A stretch of DNA of 26,880 nucleotides from Termitomyces sp. T153 (Eukaryota; Basidiomycota; Agaricomycetes; Agaricales; Lyophyllaceae), in contig JACKQL020000249.1 in assembly GCA_018296165.2 (NCBI GenBank), forward strand, positions 1 to 26,880, in the 5' to 3' direction. The notes under the pieces are model-generated. The model ran no database searches and was not told where the DNA came from. It saw only the letters and a program-made list of their open reading frames with translations. This document shows, piece by piece, positions 8,851-18,302 of the stretch (the stretch's first letter is position 1; each line of letters begins with the position of its first letter). The translations under genes were made by a program, and so were the position numbers.

Positions 8851-9200
8851 GGCTGGGGAATTGCATGGTGAGGTTCTTTCAGTTGATGTTGGAGTTGATG
8901 TCCTGCAGCCATGGAAGTCTAAGCACAATTGGAGTTGATGGAGGGAGCTGAGTAACAAGAAGCCAAGCCTAGAACCTTAGGTCATTGTTGAGGGTGACAG
9001 TGTTGTTGTGGTATCAAGTGATCCCTGTCATGGTGGGGCTTCCATCAAAGAGCTGGAGCTTGAGGGATTTGTTAAGGTTGTTGTGTTGGAGGCTAAGCTG
9101 GTTGCTGGCAAATGTACTAGAGGTGCTACTATCAACAAGAGTGGGGAGGACCATGAGTGAGCTGTCAAGTTAGACATTGATGACAAATGACCACACAGAC
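8850..9200 (-). pseudogene. Element A second retropepsin-like domain
   Basis: The minus strand reads FVINV*LDSSLMVLPTLVDSSTSSTF (active site at 9125-9136), LKLQLFDGSPTMTGIT, LLVTQLPPSTPIVLRLPWLQDIN and NIN*KNLTMQF. This is the usual order of a retroviral-type aspartic protease: D-S-G/S active site, FDG, then the I-V-L-G/R-x-x-W-L motif before RT. The active-site Gly is Ser, as CpG decay of AGCGGC would give. It follows a first complete protease domain in the same frame, making a tandem pair. Confidence 0.7.
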
Positions 9201-9299
9201 CTTGAGCAGAGCTGTAGGAGGGTCCAGAGTTGGTTAGTTGTGCTCTTGGAGTTCTCAGAGGAGAGTGAGACATTGAAGGGTACTAGTCCAGAGTTGGTC

Positions 9300-9526
9300 A
9301 GATTGTCCCAGTCAAGGCAAAGAGTGAGGCTGGGCCAGGCAATGCAGGGATTGGTAGAGTGGAGCCAGGAGAATCCTAGGATGACAGGGGTGGAGAGGTG
9401 TAGTTTTATAATAAGTAATCAGAGTTCTTGTCATTGTCCATTGGCAAAGATCACAGTCATTTCCATGCAGTGCATGATATCTCTGATGGGGGTGAAGTTG
9501 CCATCAAAGAGTTTGAGGAGGATTGG
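9300..9526 (-). pseudogene. Element A first retropepsin-like domain, distal part
   Basis: The minus strand reads PILLKLFDGNFTPI, MTVIFANGQ, LHLSTPVILGFSWLHSTNPCIAW. These follow the FDG and ILGFSWL motifs of a retropepsin. Its N-terminal half, with the active site, lies at 15604-15700 beyond element B. Across the insertion the frame reads LVDSSTTDNF...LSTPILLKLFDG without a break once one target copy is removed. It continues in frame through 9300-9200 into protease 2. Confidence 0.75.
9522..9526. repeat. Target-site duplication of element B (attgg; partner attag at 15599-15603)
   Basis: Five bases outside each LTR of B match with one G-to-A difference. Deleting B and one copy restores the protease reading frame of element A. 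Confidence 0.85.
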
Positions 9527-9867
9527 TGTAAGGGCAATCTCTGGAGCAACAGATCAGAGTCATGCAGCTAGATTCAAAGTATATTAGTGGAGTAGATGAT
9601 GATACAAATCAGTAACTAATCACCTAGCAGAGGGAAATCCAAAGAAAACAAGTCTAAGGATCCCCGCTGCTTGGCGTAGTGCATTAGCAGGCAGTAGAGG
9701 CATGGGAACCATTGTACAGGTGACTAGAGCTACTCTTAACCCTAGGGCAATGGTTGCTGAGGTAATACAGAGAACTCTGGAGTTCTGGAAAGAGCCCTGG
9801 AGATGTCAAACAAGCTGCAGAGGTGCTGAATCCAGTTACAGAGGTTGGAAATAGAAGTCCTCTGATA
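9527..9867 (-). mobile_element. 3' LTR of element B
   Basis: It aligns with 15269-15598 and with element C's LTR (23350-23719) over its length, with mostly transition differences and two short indels. Its element-sense start is TATCAG (from TGTCAG), just after the polypurine tract, and its end is TTACA. Confidence 0.9.
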
Positions 9868-9880
9868 TCACTCCCCCTTT
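9868..9880 (-). other. Polypurine tract of element B
   Basis: On the minus strand AAAGGGGGAGTGA abuts the 3' LTR. It matches the tract of element A in sequence and position. Confidence 0.8.
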
Positions 9881-9959
9881 AGCATGTGGCATCTCAACAT
9901 GTGGAGTAGAAGAAGTTCCTGACTGCTTAGTCTACTAGTGAGATAGGGTAGATTCCTTA

Positions 9960-10140
9960 TATGGTACACGGTGCATCTGGATGTCTTCAGTAGAACTCCT
10001 TAATAAGTTTGGGGGCATGTACATTCTCCCATGGCTCTCAGGAGATATCCTCAATTCTGTAGCCTTTCCACTTTACCTTGTACTATAGTAGTCTCTAGAA
10101 TAAATAGCTGTCCAGGATTTCTTCCATTTTGTACTCTTTG
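9960..10140 (-). pseudogene. Element B chromodomain
   Basis: The minus strand reads KEYKMEEILDSYLF, then YKVKWKGYRIEDIS*EPWENV and KLIKEFY. The VKWKGY core is intact and the Trp of the N-S-W-E-P motif is a stop. It sits at the end of pol, directly before the polypurine tract. No accessory gene lies between pol and the LTR in this family, unlike element A. Confidence 0.85.
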
Positions 10141-11480
10141 TTGTCATTGACCATCACCAGGAGCAGCAGAGGTGGTGGACATTAACCTGGAATAGGATCT
10201 TTAGGGGCCAGGATAAATTTGACCACATTGAACACTGGATGAAGCTGGCACATTCCCACAGGGAGTTGGAGTCAATAGGCTAAGGGTCTTATCTGTTGTT
10301 CCACTATGAATGGCCCTAACTAGTAGTGTGACAGCTTCTTTGAGGGATGGGTGGTTGTAATGTCAGAGGCATTCAAGTAGACTCAATCCCTGAGCTGATA
10401 TTTGTGCTCTAGGATCCTCCTGCAGTCATAGTATTGTGCTATGTCATCTTTTGCCTTCACCAGTGCAGCCCAGGCCTCTTCTTGTGACTTCTTCATCTGG
10501 TCCACAAATTTGTTTACTGCCTCATTCTCCAAGGGTTGGGCCTAGGGTTCAAAACTCATGCATGGGTGCTATCCAGTGTCAAGAAAGAATGGGGAAAATT
10601 GGGTGGATGTGTGAACATGGTTGTTGTACTGGAATTCGGCATCAGGGAGGAGTTTGTCCCAGTTATCTTGGCGCTTGTTGCAGAAGAGGTGGAGATACTA
10701 TTCCAACTCCTGGTTTACATGCTCCATCTGGCCATTGGACTGTGGATGGTAGGCAGTGGTGATATGGAGCTTTACTCTGAGCAGTCGGTAGAGCTTGCAG
10801 GTGAACTCTGCTACAAATTGCAGTCCCTGATCCAAGACATAGGCATCAGAGAGGCCATGGAGCTTCCAGACATTCCTCTGATACAGGTTTGCAGCACCCA
10901 TGGTGGAGCAGGTGGTGTGGATTGGAATGAAGTATGCTCTCTTGCCATACAGGTCCACCACCACTATGATTGCATTGTAACCATGGGCATCGGGGAGCTC
11001 TACAATGAAGTCCACAGATGCTATGCTCCATTGTTCTGCAGACACTGGTAGTGAATATAACTGTCCATAGAGGAGTCAGCATTGGGGCTTGGTCTGAAGG
11101 CAGAGATTGCAGGTACTAGTGTAGGACCCAATGTACCAGGACATCTGGGGCTACCAGTAGTTCTGTAATACTAACTCCAGTGTCTTCCACTGCCCAGGAT
11201 GCCCCACAATGCGGGAGTCATGATGTTGCTCCACAATCCTCCAACAGAGCTCTGGGATGTTGGGGACATAGATATAGTCTCGGAAGGTCAGGATTCCATC
11301 TCAGAGGGCTCATTCATCAGCACAGACTGCCTTAACACCAGTAGCATGCCCCAACTTCAGCATCCAAGCAGTCTGTGCCTCAAGCTCCTCCTGTTGACTA
11401 TTTCTATTACCCTGTTGGATGTCCTGGAGAATGTCTGCCTCTGCTCCATCAACAACTAGGCCCTCCATGGCTTGGATTGC
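10141..11480 (-). pseudogene. Element B integrase
   Basis: On the minus strand: zinc-binding region (VEQHHDSRIVGHPGQWKTL, TCNLCLQTK) at about 11240-11090; core with SVDFIVELPDAHGYNAIIVV (first Asp), YVLDQGLQFVAEF (second Asp, normally SDRG), and YHPQSNGQMEHVNQELE (catalytic Glu) at about 11045-10698; then the C-terminal part with AEFQYNNHVHTSTQ, AKDDIAQYYD, LGPFIVEQ and QLHPVFNVVK. The D-D-E set is complete, although stops interrupt the frame. The enzyme inserts the DNA copy into the genome. Confidence 0.9.
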
Positions 11481-12120
11481 AAACAATTCAGGGTGGAGGA
11501 GCATGATGTTACTGTTATCCCCTTCTTCTGTTCTATGGTCTACCCTCCAAGACAGGGTATTTGATTTCCCCATGCTCTAGCCAGGCTTGTGGTGCAAGAA
11601 GAAGTTGAAGTTGGCAAGGTAGAGAGACCATCAGGCCTGCCAATGATTGAGCTTCTTGGCTGTCTGGAAGTATTCAAGGTTCTTATGATCCATCCAGACC
11701 TCAAACTTGTGCTGTGCACCTTCCAAGAAGTGCTGCCACTTCTCAAATGGCCAGACAATGGCCAACATCTCCTTGTTGTAGATCTTGTATTTCCACTCCA
11801 CTGCATTTAGGCTTTTGGAGTAAAAGGCCACCAGGTGCCACTTTCTGTCCTCTGGAGATTGCTGTGAGAGCACTGCCCTAGTGGCAAAGTTGGAGCTGTC
11901 AGCCTCTATGCAGAAGGGAGAGTTGTCATCTGGAAAGAGGAGAACAAGTCTAGAGGTCACAGCACACTTGAGAGTGTCAAAGGCCATCTGCTCTAGAGGC
12001 CTCCAGCTCCATGTAACATCTTTTTCTGTGAGGTTGAACAGCAGGCAGACATGATATAAGAAGTCCTGGATGAATCTCCAGTAGAAGTTTGCAAAACTGA
12101 GGAACACCTGTACTTCCTTC
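11481..12120 (-). pseudogene. Element B RNase H
   Basis: The minus strand reads FLSFANFYWRFIQDFLYH (tether), then CIEADSSNFATRAVLSQQSPEDRKW, WKYKIYNKEMLAIVWPFEKW, HKFEVWMDHKNLEYFQTAKKLNHWQA, and the linker ending MGKSNTLSWR. The acidic residues of the D-E-D set are all present. It aligns closely with element C's RNase H at 20180-19700. Confidence 0.9.
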
Positions 12121-12760
12121 TTGTTCTGGGGCTCTGGCTACTCCACCACATCTGCTACCTTCACTGAGTCCATCTCCATAGTTCTATGGGAAATGATCAG
12201 GCCAAGGTACTCAATCTAGATTTGTTGAAACTCACACTTCTCTGGCTTGAGGTAGAGCTGGTGCCAGCAGAGGCATTCCAAAACAAGACAAGTGATCTGA
12301 TGGTGTTTCTCCAGCATTTTGGTGTAGATGAGGATGTTGTCGAGGTACATGCACACTACACTCTTTGCAATGAGGTCCTGGAAGATGTCATTCATCATGG
12401 TCTGGAAGTTGGCTGGGCTGTTGGTGAAACTGAAGAACATAACAAGTGGCTCAAACAATCCCTGGTTGGTCTAGAAAGCTGCCTTCCACTTGTCTCCCTC
12501 CTGAATGCACACATTGTTGTAACTCCACCAGACATCCAGTTTAGTGAAGTATCACGCACTCCAGAGGTTGTTGATGAGCTTGGAGATGAGAAGGAGAGGG
12601 TAGCAATTCTTCACTATCATAGCATTGAGTACCCAATAGTCCTGTACCAGTTGGAGGGAGCCATCCTTCTTTTTGATGAAGAAGATCAAAGAAGCCATTA
12701 GGGATTTAGATAGATGGATATGACCAGAGAACAAGTTCTCCTAGAGAAAGGCATCAAGCT
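12120..12760 (-). pseudogene. Element B reverse transcriptase
   Basis: The minus strand reads LIFFIKKKDGSLQLVQDYWVLNAM, NCYPLLLISKLINNL, FTKLDVWWSYNNVCI, LFEPLVMFFSFTNSPANFQ, TMMNDIFQDLI and VVCMYLDNILIYTKMLEKH. The RT order is complete. YLDD is YLDN (12336-12347), which should abolish polymerisation. Arg positions read Cys, Trp, Gln or stop, as expected from CpG decay. The same region is found in C (20340-20900) and, on the plus strand, in D (26640-26880). Confidence 0.92.
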
Positions 12761-13640
12761 CATCCTGCTCTTTGGGCACAAGGAGGTAGATCTTACAGTT
12801 GGAGGGTGCTGAGTCAGGCAGCAGTTTGATGGTGTGGTCCCACCTCTTGCACTCTAGAAGTGAGTCTAAGAAGGCTTTGGAGAATAGGTCCTTGAATACA
12901 TGCAAGTAGGGGGGTACTACATCCTGGAACTCTTGAGGTGCAGCATTGGTAGCAAAGGCCTGGGCCAGCTGCTGGGATGTAGTCTGGCTAGCCCTGATCT
13001 CTATGATGGAGAGCAACAAGTGGATAGTGGTAACATAAATTTGATCCCCCACCTCTATTGCTTCATCCAGGAGCTCAGGTTCATATATACCACCAAACTC
13101 CCCTTCACACTCCTCCTCCAGGACTCTGCTGTTGCTCCAATTGTCCTCATAGAGGGCCTTCCTATGAGGGAATGCCAGAGGTAGGAGGGTCCAGGAGGTC
13201 TAGATCAGCAAAGAGGAGAGAGCTGGTGCGACATGCTCAGGTAGCTGCATGCTCTCAGACTTAAGTCTGATACTTCACTCTGGCCTTCATGGTGGAGGTG
13301 GAGCACTTCCTGGGGCATCTACTCATAGTCACCTCTTCTTTAGTCCAATCAACCTCAGAGTTATGCTCTCAGAGCCATGTGAACCCAAGGATTATGTCTT
13401 GCCTTCCTAAGCTGGTGACAGCAAATATGGCATGCTCCATGTGGTTTTAATAGCAAAGAACCAGGTCAACCCACAGAGCTAACTGTGCTGGCTTTGTTAG
13501 GTGTTCCATTGATGTTGTAGATAGGAATGGGCTTGGGAAGGGGCTGCATGGTCAGGCTGTAGCATTTGACAAACTCCGAGTCCAGAAAAAGTCCTGTTGC
13601 TCCACTGTCCAGGAGAGCTGCGACTCTGTGGTTTTGCTAG
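12761..13640 (-). pseudogene. Element B protease and protease-RT linker
   Basis: The minus strand has AALLDSGATGLFLDSEFVK (active site at 13596-13610, intact DSGAT), YNINGTPNKAS, ITSLGRQDIILGFTWL-type sequence around 13360-13400 ending in a stop, then a Cys-rich stretch (about 13310) and the linker DQIYVTTIHLLL..., LAQAFATNAAPQEFQDVVPPYLHVFKDLF, TIKLLPDSAPSNCKIY. This is a single retropepsin of the usual length, in contrast to the tandem pair in element A. Confidence 0.85.
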
Positions 13641-15162
13641 ATGTCCATCATCTTGATCTCCACATCAAGGTGCAAGGAATGAGTGGAGGAGCCAGAGGCC
13701 ATCATGTACTGTTGGGCATTCAGTGTGCCCAAGTGGGGCTGCACTGTCAGACCTTCAGAAGTGTGGGAGAGCTCGGTGGAGGCTCTGGAGTTAGTGTTTA
13801 TATGTCTGGAAGGGGGCTTTGAGGTTCTTCTGTCTCAGAATGAAGGGCATTAGAAAAGGCAGTTTCATTTTCTATCGATAGACAAGAGAACCTGTTGGCA
13901 CCTAGCAATGGAGGCATACACCTCATCTATCACTTGACTAAAAATCCCTCTCTAGCTCTAGAGGTGAGGTGCTCACATTGGCTTCCTTCAGGATCAACTC
14001 CAATGAGGGCTTGTCTAATGATAAAGCTTTGGCAGCATCTTTTACAGCTAGGAGCTGTAGGAGAAGTTCCTCCTGCTCTGCTGTAGAAAGGTAGTGGACC
14101 TTCAGGCCCAGGGGACAGTGCCATGCAAAGTGCTCAGGCTTTTTGCATCTCCAGCATAATAGCAGAGCTGCATGGAGTTGTTAGGCTATGTCTACATCTA
14201 TGAAAATTTCCAGGAGTAGGGGACAAGTAGTGGGGGCAGCTGGAGCTAGGGCCAGCACTGAGTGAGTAGATGCAGGGTGGCAGAAGTTGCTGACTAGAAT
14301 AGAGTGCATTGTGGAATGGGGGCAGCAGAGCTCCCTCTGTATCTCCATGAGCTGCCATTGGTCCCAGACTACCTCATACCATGACACAATCTTTTCATCA
14401 TCAGGGCGACCTTCTGCCAAGTTGTTAATGCATTCCACCAAGGCAGAGTGTAAGCCATTCTGGAAGGTGTGGCACAGCTAGAGGCTGTTAGAGTAGGCAG
14501 CCTGTTTGATCAGGGCTCAGAACAAGTCAATGTACTCATTTAATGTATGCTTCTCTTGTCTGTACTGCTCTCTGTCATGCAGTGTCAGTGCCGCCATCTT
14601 GGCAGGGTCCAATGGAAAAAAACTCCATGTGAAAGTCCTTCTCAAAGGCAGCCCAGTCGAGGAAGCTTCCCACACCTTTGGAATGACAGAAAACTCACAG
14701 CATGTAGGTGGAGGCATGTCCAGTCTTCATATATGATAGCATCTAGGCTATTTTCAATGCATTGGAGTTAAAGGCATCCCTACTGAGGTGGATATAGATG
14801 AGGCAGGACTGTAGGAATCGCTCCTCACCAGAGCAAGCACCATTGTATGCATCTGGCAGCACTGGGTGGGGGATCTGCAGCTGCAGAGTCACTGGAGCCG
14901 CTAGAGCGGGTGCTATGGCAGGTGGAGCTAGTTCCTCAGCCATGGGAGGGGTGGAGTTAGGGCTTAGGCATTCTAGCAATGCCTGGAGGGACTGGGAGAT
15001 AAGATCCATTGTCTGATGGAGAGTAGAGAGTTCAGTCATATGGTGGGTGAAAGATAATTGCATTAATTGCACCTGGGTTTCTAGGTGGAGCAAGTGAGTT
15101 CAGGCTTTGTCCTGTGAGGCTGGGGCTTCTGAGGGTGTGTCTAAGTTGGTGAGCTGAGACAT
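13641..15162 (-). pseudogene. Element B Gag
   Basis: The likely start is the ATG at 15162 (MSQLTNLDTPSEAPAS). The minus strand then shows a helical N-terminus (LLHLETQVQLMQLSFTHH), a Pro/Ala linker, the capsid region (VLPDAYNGACSGEERFLQSC, LTLHDREQYRQEKHTLNEYI, VECINNLAEGRPDDEKI) and an intact CCHC zinc knuckle at 14115-14156 (CWRCKKPEHFAWHC). Gag packages the element RNA. The frame is broken by stops and shifts. C's Gag (about 23200-22000) and D's (24700-25440) are homologues. Confidence 0.88.
14115..14156 (-). other. CCHC zinc knuckle of element B Gag
   Basis: Minus-strand codons give C-W-R-C-K-K-P-E-H-F-A-W-H-C, fitting C-x2-C-x4-H-x4-C with all four ligands. It is the nucleic-acid-binding motif of the nucleocapsid. 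Confidence 0.9.
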
Positions 15163-15255
15163 AGAACTCTGTGATGCTTAATCCTGGCAAAGAAGTGATG
15201 GATAGCGGCTTGAAGGTTCTTTGCAGTTATGCGGAGCTTCTGGGCTAGTTTTAGG

Positions 15256-15266
15256 AGACTTGTTCT
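15256..15266 (-). promoter_or_regulatory. Putative self-priming primer-binding site of element B
   Basis: Two bases inside the 5' LTR, the element-sense strand reads AGAACAAGTCT. Its complement AGACTTGTTCT occurs, with one or two changes, in the LTRs of B, C and D. The same 11-mer sits at 23337-23347 (C) and 24579-24589 (D). It does not start with TGG as tRNA-primed sites do. Tf1 of fission yeast uses an 11-base self-primer at this position. Confidence 0.55.
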
Positions 15267-15268
15267 GC

Positions 15269-15598
15269 TGTAAGGGCAACCTCTAAAGTGATGGATTGGA
15301 GTCATGCAGCTAGCAGAGGGGAATCCAAAGTATATTAGTGGAGTAGATGATAATACAAATCAGTAACTAATCACCTAGCAGAGGGGAATCTAAAAAAAAC
15401 AAGTCTAAGGATCCCTGCTACTTGGCATGGCACATCAGTGGGTGGCAGAGGTGTGGAAACTACTGTACAGGTGACTAGAGCTACTCCTAACCCTATAGCA
15501 ATGGTTGCTAAGGTAATACAGAGAACTCCGGAGACATCAAACAAGCTGCAGAGGTGCTAGAACCAGTCACAGAGGTTGGAAATAGAAGTTCCCTAACA
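15269..15598 (-). mobile_element. 5' LTR of element B
   Basis: Bounded by TGTAAGGG at the inner plus-strand end and CTAACA at the outer end, followed by the target copy attag. It matches the 3' LTR and carries the block around 15396-15406 complementary to the primer-binding site. Confidence 0.9.
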
Positions 15599-15603
15599 AT
15601 TAG

Positions 15604-15700
15604 AGTGGAGAGACATCAGAGGCATTGAGGAGTGAGTGCTGCCAGGAACTCATCAATGAAATTATCTGTGGTGCTACTGTCAACTAGTGTAGGAATGGGG
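15604..15700 (-). pseudogene. Element A first retropepsin-like domain, active-site part
   Basis: The minus strand reads PIPTLVDSSTTDNFIDEFLAAL, with the catalytic D-S-S (from D-S-G) at 15673-15684, and then runs into the target site of element B. The downstream half of the domain is at 9526-9300. Confidence 0.78.
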
Positions 15701-18270
15701 TTGTTGGAGAAGGAGAAGGTAGTGCAGAGGAGGAAGGTAGTGGAGAAGTGGGAGGGGAGGTGTGCTAGGAGGTTGTCTGGGGCAAGTACTGTTGTGTGGA
15801 GGAGTAGAGCTAGAGTAGAGAAGATGTCGGGGTCTGGTTTGCAATCTAGTGCATCTTTGAGACCTAAACTGCTGACTTGTTTTCTATAACCTAGTAATTA
15901 CAGTCTTCTCCATTGATAGTCTATACAGCACATCCCATCACCTGGCATTTAGGGCAACTACTGATAAAATGTCCCTGCTCACCACATAGGATGCATGTGC
16001 CCTCCTTCCATTGTTTTTCCTGAGTTTCCTCCAGCATATCAATTTAAGGCCTATTCCCAATCTTGTTTGCATATAGGGCTTCTTAGTTGTTGGCAGGGTC
16101 TGGAGCATTATTAAGGTTATTGGAGTTGGCATCCAGGGGCTCTGGGGTCTCATAGAGGTTGGCAGCAATGAGTTGAGCAGGGGGGTGCTGTCCCAAGAGT
16201 CAATTGGTGCTGGGAGGTTCTCAGCCTAGGGGGAAATGGAGTGTGGAGTTGGCAGAGTTGGTGGGAATCAGGAGTCAGTTGCTGTTGGTTGCTCTGGCCT
16301 GCCAGTTGGTATTGCTAAGGGTGTTCTATGCAATTTGTGGCACTGTATTCTCACTCCAGTCTTCCCAGTAACATTGGTCAATCTGAGTAACAAGTGCCTT
16401 GGATCCATTGTATGTAGTTTGCTTGAGTGTGAGGCAAAGGACATTCTTGATTCATTAAGGCAGGGTGTGACAGAAGGCAAATCAGAGGGTGTTGTAATTC
16501 CACCCTGTTTTGTAGGCCTCTTGTTCAAATCACATAATAAATGTCATGAATTGTTTATTGTTGTACATTTGGAGGTTGAAGAGATTCTCCTCTGCCTCTG
16601 CTACAGTATCAAAGATGCTGAACTTACTGAAGAATTCCTAGGTAAAGGCGAGCCAATTTGAGAGCACAGTATTGTTGGGGTTGAACTGGAGTAGCACTGT
16701 ATAGTGGTCAAAGATGATGTCCTGCAAATATAACATGGCAAAGGCTACTTATGAGCTCTCGAGCTGGAAGGTAATAAATAGGCTTAGCTTGGAACATGGT
16801 TAGACACTGTGCTAGGAAGATTCTCTACTTCTGGGAGTTGTGATCAGTGAATGGTTTGGGCTTTTGAATGTTGAGCTTTTCTTCCAAAGCCAGTGCATTG
16901 TGAGTATTGTCTTGGGTGTTTTGAGTTTAAAGCAGAGGTCTGGTGTTATAGTAGTAGTAGTAATTGTTCCCATTTCCATGCTGAGGGAGGAAGTTGTTCA
17001 TGGCTGGGCCTCATCCTCTAGGAGATCCACTTTGGGAGGCCTGCTACTGGGGACTTGGCCTGCATTGCCTGGGAGAGACCCTGGGGCCTATTGAGGGGGA
17101 GGGAGTCCTCTAGAGGTGGGGGGTCCAAAGTAATTAGTGTTGGCAGGGGGGTTGAGCATCAGAATGGGCAGGAAACAAGAGGGGTTGATGGAAAAAGAGG
17201 GTTTGGGTGCCCTGGGGCCTGATCTTGTTGGCGGGATTACTAGGCTCATCAATGTAGGAGAGGGTTTGGTTGTTGTTGTTAATGCATGGGAGGAATCATT
17301 GGGTGCAGGGCTTGGAGACAGTGGGTTGGTCCCATGTACAGAAGGTGCTGAGGCTGGAGTTTGTCCAAGGACAAGTGGAGAGGGCTAGAGTGTGGGTAGT
17401 GAGTAGTGAGGTGGTTAAATAGCCCCCTGTGGGGTTGAGGCTTCTCAAGATGTTGGACGCCACATTAAGCTCTTCCTGCTGGCAAGGAATGAGAGGCAGG
17501 GCTTTGCTTCATGTTCTAACAGGTTCCTCATATTGCACATAGAAGGAGCAGGAGGGGTCCAGAGGGTCTTCAAATGAGTGAGGGTTCAGACTGGTATGGA
17601 TTTCTTTGACTAAGGCATGGAGCTTGTTTTGTAAATTGGCATTGATTCCCAGAGTGCCTTGCATGGTTTCAGAGAGGTTTCCCTGCAGATAATATTTGTA
17701 GAAGTCGAGAAGCCTATTTACCCAAACCTCTAGAGTTGCAGAGGTGTCAGAGTAGTCTAAGTTAACAAGGAGAGTGCAGGTGTATCTTGCAAACTCCATA
17801 GAGGAGAGGCAAAGGGATCGGAGGACTTTGTCATGCTGCTGAATGTAAGCTTTGACCCATTGCTGTCTGAGGGAAGGAGGGGTTTGAGTGGGAAATGGCA
17901 ATCAAGGAGAAGAATAATTATCTGGGTGCTCCAGAGAGGCTGGAGCTACAGCAGGAACTGGGTATATGTAGTAGTGAGCAGATGGGAGGTAGGTGGAGTT
18001 GGGAGGTGCTGTGGAGAATCCTTTGAGGTATATGTGGGAGTAGTTGCCATTGGCAGAGAATGCTGAAGGGTAGTGCCAGCCTGAGAATATTCTCTGGCTG
18101 ATAGAGGGAGTGTAGAATGCCTGGTTGGGGTCAGGAGTCCAATGGCAGGGAACATACTGATCTGCAGGTGGGCCTGGGTAGAATAGGGCATATTTATTTT
18201 CAGGGACTGGCCGACTATAGATGTTGGTTAGATAGCTGGCTAGATTGTATGCAGGATTGTATACAGACAT
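15700..18270 (-). pseudogene. Element A Gag
   Basis: The start is ATG at 18270 (MSVYNPAYNLASYL), 33 bases after the 5' LTR. A Tyr/Pro-rich N-terminal region runs to about 17900, then a helical segment (QWVKAYIQQHDKVLRSL), a Pro/Asn linker with a five-Tyr run at about 16948-16962, the capsid (about 16900-16240: KPKPFTDHNSQK, ELISSLCHVIF, FAEAE-like segment, RIKNVLCLTLK, YWEDWSEN) and a CCHC knuckle at 15954-15995 (CILCGEQGHFISSC). The N-terminal ~300 residues have no counterpart in family 1. The frame contains stops and probable shifts. Confidence 0.82.
15954..15995 (-). other. CCHC zinc knuckle of element A Gag
   Basis: The minus strand gives C-I-L-C-G-E-Q-G-H-F-I-S-S-C with all zinc ligands kept. 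It marks the C-terminal end of Gag, just before the first protease domain. Confidence 0.9.
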
Positions 18271-18302
18271 TGAGAATGGGGTGAGAGGGAGTCTTGATAT
18301 TA

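Larger units (their letters stand above)
9527..15598 (-). mobile_element. Element B: full-length family-1 Ty3/gypsy chromovirus nested in element A
   Basis: This 6,072-base minus-strand element has LTRs of 341 bases (9527-9867) and 330 bases (15269-15598), both ending in the plus-strand sequence TGTAAGGG, a polypurine tract, a putative self-priming site, and Gag-protease-RT-RNase H-integrase-chromodomain in that order. By eye it holds about 25 CG dinucleotides, as many as the rest of the window together, and it keeps several catalytic motifs intact (DSGAT, CCHC, integrase D-D-E). Both observations fit it being the youngest insertion here. It is still riddled with stops. Confidence 0.93.

Noticed and set aside
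9177..9587. Plus-strand 136-codon open frame
   Set aside because: Antisense of A's protease region, and it runs across the junction with element B's LTR, so it cannot be an original gene.
10536..11051. Plus-strand 171-codon open frame
   Set aside because: It is the antisense shadow of element B's integrase core, whose minus-strand motifs (VDFIVELP, NGQMEHVNQELE) are clear.
12186..12701. Plus-strand 171-codon open frame with an acidic protein, and its look-alike at 20410-20799
   Set aside because: Both are antisense shadows of the RTs of B and C. They resemble each other only because the RTs are homologous.
18288..18302. tRNA primer-binding site of element A
   Set aside because: TAATATCAAGAC could derive from a TGG-start site, but I could not match a specific tRNA, so I do not list it as a feature.
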